A stretch of DNA of 11,655 bases. Source: an uncultured Clostridia bacterium. Lineage in GTDB: Bacteria; Bacillota; Clostridia; Oscillospirales; CAG-272. Of the stretch, positions 6,696 to 11,655 are shown in pieces. The notes beneath the pieces are model-generated. The model did no database searches. It was not told the DNA's origin and worked only from the letters and a program-made list of their open reading frames with translations. The position numbers and the translations under genes are program-made. The stretch covers positions 1 through 11,655 of the forward strand of contig CAJGCD010000049.1 in NCBI GenBank assembly GCA_904501715.1. The letters are read 5' to 3'. The first letter of the stretch is position 1. Each line of letters begins with the position of its first letter.

Positions 6696-7841
6696 TTACA
6701 TCAAGCTTCTGTAAAGAGCCTCGATATCCTCAACGCTGGTCTCCTTGGGGTTGCCGGGACGGCAAGCGTCGTTGTAAGCGTCCATAGACATCTGGTGGAT
6801 ATCCTCCTCGCGGGCAACGCCCTTGAGAGAGGTAACTATGCCAACGTCCTCAGCAAGCTGACGAATAGCCTCAACAGCTGCTGCGCGGTACTCCTCCTGG
6901 GTCATATCGTCAACGCCCTTAACGCCCATAGCGCGAGCTATTTCACGGTACTTCTCGCCTGTTGCCTCTGCGTTGTAAGCCATTACAGCGGGGAGAAGGG
7001 TAGCACAAGCCTTTCCGTGGGGCATATCGTAGTATGCGGAGAGAGTGTGCGCCATAGAGTGGTCAACACCAAGACCAACGTTGGAGAAGCCCATTCCCGC
7101 AACGTACTGACCGAGAGCCATGCCTTCGCGTCCTGCCGCCTCGTTCTTAACCGCACCGCGGAGAGAGGAAGCGATGATGCGGATAGCCTCGATATGGAAC
7201 ATATCGGAGAGAGCCCAAGCGCCCTTGGTTATGTAACCCTCGATAGCGTGGGTAAGAGCGTCCATACCGGTAGCGGCGGTGAGACCTGCGGGCATAGAAG
7301 CCATCATGTCGGGATCGACTACCGCAACGACGGGAATGTCGTGAGCGTCAACGCAAACGAACTTTCTCTTCTTTTCAACGTCTGTGATAACGTAGTTGAT
7401 AGTAACCTCAGCGGCGGTTCCCGCAGTCGTGGGAACTGCGATTATCGGAACGCAGGGGTTCTTTGTGGGAGCAACGCCCTCAAGAGAGCGGACATCTGCG
7501 TATTCGGGGTTGGTGATGATGATACCGATAGCCTTTGCGGTGTCCATGGAGGAGCCTCCTCCGATAGCTACTATACAGTCAGCGCCTGCTGCCTTGAATG
7601 CCTCAACACCGTTCTGTACGTTCTCAATGGTGGGGTTGGGCTTGATGTCGGAGTAAACCGCATAAGCAATATTAGCAGCATCGAGAAGGTCGGTTACCTT
7701 TGCGGCAACTCCAAATTTGATAAGGTCGGGGTCGGTAGCTACGAATACCTTCTTAAATCCGCGGTTCTGGATCTCTGCGGTAATAGCCGAGATAGCTCCC
7801 GCGCCGTGGTAAGAGGTTTCGTTGAGCATAAACTTGTTCAT
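6696..7841 (-). CDS. fucO: Lactaldehyde reductase / iron-containing alcohol dehydrogenase (FucO type)
   Basis: This 381-residue group III alcohol dehydrogenase is close to E. coli FucO, which reduces lactaldehyde to 1,2-propanediol with NADH during fucose or rhamnose breakdown. The whole length matches: GGGSSMDTAKAIGI (94-107) for the nucleotide, ADVRSLEGVAPT, PTTAGTAAEVTINYVITD, KFVCVDAHDIP, and the iron ligands D194, H198, H261 and H275 (equivalent to D196, H200, H263, H277 in E. coli), with H265 also conserved. The frame is open to 7892, but AAAGGA on the minus strand sits 9 bases before ATG 7841, giving MNKFMLNETSYHGAG, which aligns with the family N-terminus. It is a single gene with its own promoter and terminator; no fucose or rhamnose genes are adjacent, so the physiological substrate is inferred. 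It may act more widely on small aldehydes. Confidence 0.92.
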   Translation of the reverse strand: MNKFMLNETSYHGAGAISAITAEIQNRGFKKVFVATDPDLIKFGVAAKVTDLLDAANIAYAVYSDIKPNPTIENVQNGVEAFKAAGADCIVAIGGGSSMDTAKAIGIIITNPEYADVRSLEGVAPTKNPCVPIIAVPTTAGTAAEVTINYVITDVEKKRKFVCVDAHDIPVVAVVDPDMMASMPAGLTAATGMDALTHAIEGYITKGAWALSDMFHIEAIRIIASSLRGAVKNEAAGREGMALGQYVAGMGFSNVGLGVDHSMAHTLSAYYDMPHGKACATLLPAVMAYNAEATGEKYREIARAMGVKGVDDMTQEEYRAAAVEAIRQLAEDVGIVTSLKGVAREEDIHQMSMDAYNDACRPGNPKETSVEDIEALYRSLM

Positions 7842-7882
7842 AATGTTCATTCCTTTCATAATATAAAATATTCTACTACTTA

Positions 7883-7911
7883 ATGATACCATATAATGCT
7901 TGTTTTGTAAA
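7883..7911 (-). promoter_or_regulatory. fucO: fucO promoter (extended -10)
   Basis: On the minus strand TTTACA (7911-7906), a 17-base spacer and TATCAT (7888-7883) with TGG directly before the -10 make an extended -10 promoter. The start point would be near 7876, giving a leader of about 35 bases before ATG 7841. No clear catabolite-repression (cre) site was seen around it. Confidence 0.65.
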
Positions 7912-8140
7912 TAGGAATTTGATAATTCTATATCAATCTTTTTTCGCGCGGTAGAGCTGTAAGAAGGGGATAAATGATATTTTGCGATATAATAACACCC
8001 ATTTTTTAAAAGAAATGTAAAAAAAAGTAAATTATCAATTCAAATTGTGAAAAAACACCCTATTTTTGGGCAATTTGAAAGTTTTTTTGAAAAAGATTTC
8101 TTTTTTACAAAAGATTTTCGGTTAAATTTAAAGTTTACTA
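7912..8140. other. AT-rich spacer between the divergent fucO and mraZ promoters
   Basis: This part of the 459-base fucO-mraZ gap is very A/T rich and holds no convincing gene, RNA or terminator. An isolated TATAAT at 7988-7993 has no matching -35 element. A short direct repeat, AACACCC followed by A/T, occurs at 7994-8000 and 8054-8060, 60 bases apart; its meaning is unclear. Confidence 0.6.
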
Positions 8141-8169
8141 TTGCATATTTTGGTGAATTGATTTATAAT
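8141..8169 (+). promoter_or_regulatory. mraZ: Promoter of mraZ and the dcw cluster
   Basis: TTGCAT (8141-8146), a 17-base spacer and a perfect TATAAT (8164-8169) form a sigma-A-type promoter. The predicted start near 8176 leaves a leader of about 125 bases before mraZ. The repeat array at 8181-8229 begins only a few bases downstream, placing it where a bound protein would block initiation or promoter escape. Confidence 0.75.
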
Positions 8170-8180
8170 AATATCACCGA

Positions 8181-8229
8181 AGTGGTGGAAAGTGGAGCGA
8201 AATGGTGGAAAAATGGGACCAAATGTGCG
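8181..8229 (+). promoter_or_regulatory. mraZ: MraZ operator: array of TGG-type boxes at 10-11 base spacing
   Basis: TGG cores begin at 8183, 8193, 8203 and 8214, with a TGT core at 8224, so spacings are 10, 10, 11 and 10 bases. Several are preceded by AA or AAG (AAGTGG, AAAGTGG, AAATGG). Known MraZ sites are direct repeats of TGGG or AAAGTG type with a 10-base period located between the mraZ promoter and its ribosome binding site, matching this layout. I infer autoregulation of the dcw cluster by the ring-shaped MraZ protein. Confidence 0.75.
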
Positions 8230-8300
8230 TAACAGCCCAAAGCTCCGCTGTATTATATATAGAAATGATGAAAAATACCCATTGAAAGGAGGCAAAACAG

Positions 8301-8723
8301 ATGTTCTCAGGCGAGTTTAAGCACAGTCTTGACGCAAAAAACAGATTGTTCATACCCGCAAAGCACCGTGAAGAGCTTGGCGAAAGCTTTATGGTGGCAA
8401 AAAGTATTCGTGAAAATTGCCTCAAGGTGTATTCAATGGAGGAGTGGGAGGAGTACATCAGCCCAATCCTTAAGATGGAAAGAAAAGCCTCCGAGGCTAT
8501 ACTCAGAGCTCTGCACCGTGATGCCTCTCAGGTATCTCCCGATGCGCAGGGAAGAATAGTTATTCCCGCGGCTCTTGTGGAGTACGCAGGTATCACCAAG
8601 GGTGCCGTGGTCGTTGGCTGCGGTAAATACGCCGAGATATGGTCTGAAGAGAATTATGAGGCTATGGTGAGTGACGAGAACATAGAGGATATCAAGAATC
8701 TTCTTGAATCCTACGGACTCTGA
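8301..8723 (+). CDS. mraZ: Transcriptional regulator MraZ
   Basis: MraZ is an AbrB-fold DNA-binding protein that forms rings and represses its own operon, the division and cell-wall (dcw) cluster. The 140-residue sequence starts with the typical MFSGEFKHSLDAKNRLFIPA and contains both DxxxR motifs, D11-R15 (DAKNR) and D81-R85 (DAQGR), each followed by the hydrophobic-Pro-Ala strand (LFIPA, IVIPA) that marks the two SpoVT-AbrB halves. Length is usual for the family. AAAGGAGG at 8285-8292 precedes the ATG by 8 bases. It is first in the cluster, directly ahead of rsmH, and its probable binding boxes lie in its own leader. Confidence 0.96.
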   Translation: MFSGEFKHSLDAKNRLFIPAKHREELGESFMVAKSIRENCLKVYSMEEWEEYISPILKMERKASEAILRALHRDASQVSPDAQGRIVIPAALVEYAGITKGAVVVGCGKYAEIWSEENYEAMVSDENIEDIKNLLESYGL

Positions 8724-8732
8724 TGGTGAGCC

Positions 8733-9686
8733 ATGGGTGAAGAAACCAAAAAAATAGAATTTTCCCATCGCTCGGTATTGCTTTACGAGTGTATGGATGG
8801 GCTTGACATAAAGCCCGACGGAATATACGTGGATGGAACCGCGGGCGGTGCGGGACATTCATCCGAAATAGCAAGGCGCTTGGAGAGCGGAAGGCTTATA
8901 GCTATCGACCAGGACGAGACGGCGGTAGCGGTAGCCACTCAAAGATTAAACGCCTTGGGCAAAAATACTACTGTGGTGCGCAGCAACTTTTCCAATATCG
9001 CGCGCGTGTGCGAGGAGCTTGGAGTTGATGCAATAGACGGAGTTCTCCTTGATCTGGGAGTTTCGTCATACCAGCTTGACACGGCAGACAGAGGATTTTC
9101 ATATAGTGCGGATGCACCGCTGGATATGAGAATGGATAACCGTAACAGTCTGACGGCTTATGAGGTGGTAAATAACTACTCAACAGAGCAGCTCAAAAAA
9201 ATTCTTTTTGAGTACGGTGAGGAGCGTTATGCGCCTGCCATAGCGTCAGCAATAGTAAAACACAGAGAAAAAGCTCCCATAAAGACCACGGGAGAGCTTA
9301 GCGACATAATAAAATACGCAATTCCGCCATCCGCGAGAGAAGGCGGACATCATCCCGCCAAGCGGAGCTTTCAGGCTATACGCATTGAAGTAAACGCCGA
9401 GCTTGACGTTATCGAGCCTGCTATAAGGGCGGCGGTCGAAAGATTAAACAAGGGCGGAAGGATAGCGATAATAACCTTCCACTCCTTAGAGGACAGAATA
9501 GTAAAGCAGACCTTCGCGTCACTTGCGTCGGGATGCACCTGCCCAAAGGATTTTCCCGTATGCGTTTGCGGCAACAAGCCTAAGGTAAGGCTTGTGACCC
9601 GAAAGCCCATACTTCCAAGCAAAGAAGAGCTTGAAGAAAATCCTCGTTCACGAAGCGCAAAGCTTCGGGTAGCCGAAAAGATTTAA
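8733..9686 (+). CDS. rsmH: 16S rRNA (cytosine(1402)-N4)-methyltransferase RsmH
   Basis: RsmH (MraW) methylates N4 of C1402 in the 16S rRNA decoding centre with S-adenosylmethionine. The 317-residue protein shows the start FSHRSVLLYECMDGLDIK, the SAM-binding loop VDGTAGGAGHSSEIA (33-47), LLDLGVSSYQLDTADRGFSY (105-124), PLDMRMD (129-135), and ITFHSLEDRIVK (247-258), all standard. Near the end CTCP and CVCG (C268, C270, C277, C279) form a cysteine cluster also common in Firmicutes members. The ATG is 9 bases after the mraZ stop and has only a weak GGTGAG ribosome site at 8725-8730, so translation may be coupled to mraZ. Its place after mraZ is the usual dcw order. Confidence 0.97.
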   Translation: MGEETKKIEFSHRSVLLYECMDGLDIKPDGIYVDGTAGGAGHSSEIARRLESGRLIAIDQDETAVAVATQRLNALGKNTTVVRSNFSNIARVCEELGVDAIDGVLLDLGVSSYQLDTADRGFSYSADAPLDMRMDNRNSLTAYEVVNNYSTEQLKKILFEYGEERYAPAIASAIVKHREKAPIKTTGELSDIIKYAIPPSAREGGHHPAKRSFQAIRIEVNAELDVIEPAIRAAVERLNKGGRIAIITFHSLEDRIVKQTFASLASGCTCPKDFPVCVCGNKPKVRLVTRKPILPSKEELEENPRSRSAKLRVAEKI

Positions 9687-9728
9687 AATTACGAGAAGAT
9701 AGAAAAAATTCAAGGGGGTATTTGAGCA

Positions 9729-10577
9729 ATGGCAGAATACAACAACGATTCCTATAATCGCTGTATCACAGAGCTTCGCACACGTTACAGAGGCAGAGCC
9801 GTTTCTAACAATATGAAAAACGAGATGGCAGTGCTTATGGAAAAGGAAGCCTCGAATAAAGATAATACTCCCGCGAGCTACATACTTTTTGATTCTCGCT
9901 CAAAGATAGCCGACAGCTACCGTAGCGGAATGTATAACGGAAGCAAATATATGACCTCCGACGATTTCGTTCGCTACTTCAAGAGCCGCAGAGCTTTCTA
10001 TATGCCTTCCACGGTCAAGGCAGAGGAAGCAAAGGCAGAGGCTGCGAAAAACTCAGCTGTTCCCGCGAGAAAGAACGGCGCGTCCTCGACGGGACTGACT
10101 CGCTCCGAGTCGGGCTCGAAGGAGGGCCACATGCAAGGACTGCTGTCTATCGCTAAGGAATTCGCAAGAAAATGGTTCCCCGTAGAAAGCAGAGAGAACA
10201 GAGGTGAAGGCAGACGCTTCAGAGTGCCGGTATCCGCAATGGCGGGAATAGCGGTATTTGCCATATCAATGAGCCTTATAGTAAGCGGCTCGGTAATGGT
10301 GGGAAGCGCTACGGGACAGGTAGGACGCCTTGACAGTGAGATAGCCTCGCTTAAGGTAGAGGAGGCGGATCTGCAAGGAAAGCTTGATTTGAAGTATACT
10401 GTGGAAGAGATAGAGTCCGATGCCAAAAAGCTCGGTATGGTAAAAAGACAGTATGCGGACAGCGAATACATAGTGCTTGACGGCGGTGAAGAGATAGAAA
10501 TATACGACGATAAGGAAGAAGAAAATCTTGAACTTTCTGCTCTTCTGTCGGCATTTGGTATAGACCCTAAGAAATAA
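9729..10577 (+). CDS. ftsL: FtsL-like cell division protein with long cytoplasmic N-terminal region
   Basis: The position between rsmH and a class B penicillin-binding protein is that of ftsL. The 282-residue product has one membrane segment at about 167-191 (VPVSAMAGIAVFAISMSL onward), then a coiled-coil-like stretch (about 196-222) and EIESDAKKLGMVKRQYADSE, which matches the FtsL/DivIC pattern of a short external helix ending in a LGM-type turn. FtsL bridges FtsB/DivIC to the septal transglycosylase-transpeptidase pair. The odd part is the 166-residue charged, Ser/Ala/Lys/Arg-rich N-terminal region, where classical FtsL has a few tens of residues. GGGGG at 9714-9718 precedes ATG 9729 by 10 bases. 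The family call rests mostly on topology and context. Confidence 0.75.
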   Translation: MAEYNNDSYNRCITELRTRYRGRAVSNNMKNEMAVLMEKEASNKDNTPASYILFDSRSKIADSYRSGMYNGSKYMTSDDFVRYFKSRRAFYMPSTVKAEEAKAEAAKNSAVPARKNGASSTGLTRSESGSKEGHMQGLLSIAKEFARKWFPVESRENRGEGRRFRVPVSAMAGIAVFAISMSLIVSGSVMVGSATGQVGRLDSEIASLKVEEADLQGKLDLKYTVEEIESDAKKLGMVKRQYADSEYIVLDGGEEIEIYDDKEEENLELSALLSAFGIDPKK

Positions 10578-10633
10578 GCGAATAGAATAAAGCAAAATAA
10601 ACAAACATAATATGTAAAGAATTCACAAAATCC

Positions 10634-10647
10634 TGAGCGAAGGCTCA
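10634..10647 (+). other. Small hairpin just before the PBP ribosome binding site
   Basis: TGAGC (10634-10638), loop GAAG, GCTCA (10643-10647) form a 5-base-pair stem that ends 5 bases before AAGGAG. It lies in the 87-base gap between the FtsL-like gene and the penicillin-binding protein gene. There is no T run, so it is not a terminator; it could tune translation or mRNA stability, or be chance. Confidence 0.3.
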
Positions 10648-10664
10648 AGAAGAAGGAGAGATAA

Positions 10665-11655
10665 ATGAACGACGGGCCAAACAAAACGAGAGCGATAAAG
10701 CGCTCTACGCTCGTGGGAATCTTGATCTTCGTCGCCTTTGGAGCGCTTCTATTGAGAATTCTGATTATACAGACGGTCAGCTTTGAAAAGTATCAGTCCA
10801 AGGTCATCAATCAGATGACTACCGAGTCGCCCGTAGCGGCAAACCGAGGCAAGATATACGACAGAAACGGAAACGTACTTGCTACCAACGTGACCACGTA
10901 CCGAGTGTTTATATCCCCATCGGGTATAAGCGCCGCCGAAAAAGAGGACGAAAAAAACTACTCCGAAATAATCGCGAAGGGGCTTTCCGAGCTCCTTGAG
11001 GACGTTACCTACGAAAAGGTATACGAGCAGGCGACAAAATATACCGATAAGCTTGATAGAACCATAGTTCAGAAGGTATATGAAGAAAAGGCTGACGAGA
11101 TAAGAGAATTTATAGCGGATAACAAATTTGAGCAAATGATATTTCTTGAGGCGCAAAGCACTCGGTATTATCCGAACAACAGCTTGGCGGCTCACATTCT
11201 GGGATTTACAAGCAGTGACGGAGAAGGACTTTACGGGCTGGAGCTTCAATATGACGAATATCTGGGCGGAGTTGACGGATACTACATAAAGGCGCGCGAC
11301 TCATACGGAAACGTAATGCCCTTTGAATATTCAAGCTATATAGAGGCGATAGACGGATATAATCTTACTACGACCATTGACAGCAACGTTCAGGCATTTC
11401 TTGAGGCGGAGCTTGCGGCAACGACCGAAAAATATGCCGCGGAAAACCGCGCCTGCGGAATAGTTATGGACGTAAAGACGGGCGCTATACTTGCTATGGC
11501 TACCTCCTCTCCCTTTAATCTTAATGACCCGTGGGGACTTGATGACGTTTCCAAGGGCAGACTTGAGCAGCTTGAGCTTTCGGGCTTTGACAAGCAGAGC
11601 GACGAATATAACAATCTTTCAAGGAATCTTCTGACCAATATATTCTTCAAAAAAC
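10665..11655 (+). CDS. ftsI: Class B penicillin-binding protein (FtsI/PBP2B or SpoVD type), N-terminal part
   Basis: This septal or spore peptidoglycan transpeptidase starts at ATG 10665 after AAGGAG (10653-10658) and runs off the window after 330 codons. Residues 1-14 are basic and cytoplasmic, about 15-37 form the membrane anchor, and AANRGKIYDRNGNVLATN (58-75) is the conserved start of the class B dimerisation domain. Later, RYYPNNSLAAHILGFT and GLYGLELQYDEYLGG match the pedestal domain, and ACGIVMDVKTGAILAMAT with PFNLNDPW opens the transpeptidase domain. The catalytic SxxK, SxN and KTG motifs lie beyond the end, so activity cannot be judged. It follows ftsL in normal dcw order. Clostridia often carry both a PBP2B and a SpoVD gene here, and no C-terminal PASTA domains can be checked. 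Confidence 0.92.
   Translation, partial: MNDGPNKTRAIKRSTLVGILIFVAFGALLLRILIIQTVSFEKYQSKVINQMTTESPVAANRGKIYDRNGNVLATNVTTYRVFISPSGISAAEKEDEKNYSEIIAKGLSELLEDVTYEKVYEQATKYTDKLDRTIVQKVYEEKADEIREFIADNKFEQMIFLEAQSTRYYPNNSLAAHILGFTSSDGEGLYGLELQYDEYLGGVDGYYIKARDSYGNVMPFEYSSYIEAIDGYNLTTTIDSNVQAFLEAELAATTEKYAAENRACGIVMDVKTGAILAMATSSPFNLNDPWGLDDVSKGRLEQLELSGFDKQSDEYNNLSRNLLTNIFFKK

Noticed and set aside
6684..7883. A 399-codon open frame on the plus strand opposite fucO
   Set aside because: It is the antisense shadow of a clear FucO gene. Its product is Ser/Val/Gly/Cys-rich with no recognisable motif, and the minus-strand reading matches a known family along its full length.
7994..8060. Direct repeat AACACCC plus A/T run, 60 bases apart, as a regulator site pair
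   Set aside because: Only seven bases match before A/T-rich sequence. In such an A/T-biased region this can arise by chance, and it is not tied to either promoter.
8047..8232. A 61-codon open frame in the fucO-mraZ gap
   Set aside because: Composition is only A/T-driven Phe/Lys/Leu. It runs across the mraZ promoter and MraZ boxes and has no ribosome site.
9998..10684. A 228-codon minus-strand open frame opposite the FtsL-like gene
   Set aside because: Ser- and Phe-rich shadow frame covering both the FtsL-like gene and the PBP start, with no ribosome site and no family motif.

Overview
The window looks like chromosome of an anaerobic, Gram-positive member of the Clostridia, probably an Oscillospiraceae/Ruminococcaceae-type gut or rumen bacterium. 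This is inferred from AGGAG-type ribosome binding sites at most starts, a ferredoxin-linked 2-oxoacid oxidoreductase, a mraZ-rsmH-ftsL-ftsI order, and a surface protein with a Clostridia-style signal peptide and C-terminal membrane tail. No rRNA, tRNA, CRISPR array, insertion sequence or phage gene was seen.

Left block (1-2725, plus strand): the end of a 2-oxoacid:ferredoxin oxidoreductase alpha subunit, its complete beta and gamma subunits, and a branched-chain aminotransferase. They are tightly packed and end at a hairpin terminator. Together they interconvert branched-chain amino acids, branched 2-oxoacids and branched acyl-CoAs, with electrons passing to or from ferredoxin.

Middle block (2809-6643): a zone of gene decay. 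A strong promoter drives a roughly 980-codon secreted, repeat-rich, membrane-anchored surface protein. It is broken by an in-frame TAG at codon 58 and by a frameshift near 3637-3737. Behind its terminator, a stretch of about 700 bases with no intact gene holds a minus-strand, heavily degraded GH36-type alpha-galactosidase. That relic shows at least four frame changes, two TGA codons where the family has Trp, and losses at both ends and inside.

Right block (6656-11655): an intact minus-strand fucO-type lactaldehyde reductase with its own promoter and terminator, divergent from the start of the dcw cell-division and cell-wall cluster. The cluster reads mraZ, rsmH, an FtsL-like protein with an unusually long N-terminal region, and the start of a class B penicillin-binding protein that runs off the window. 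A consensus promoter precedes mraZ, followed directly by an array of about five TGG-type repeats at 10-11 base spacing, very likely MraZ operator boxes for autoregulation.

I saw no wholly new multi-gene system. The items most worth a second look are the broken surface gene with its amber codon, the hidden GH36 relic, the MraZ operator array, and the GCGS-type C-terminal tail.
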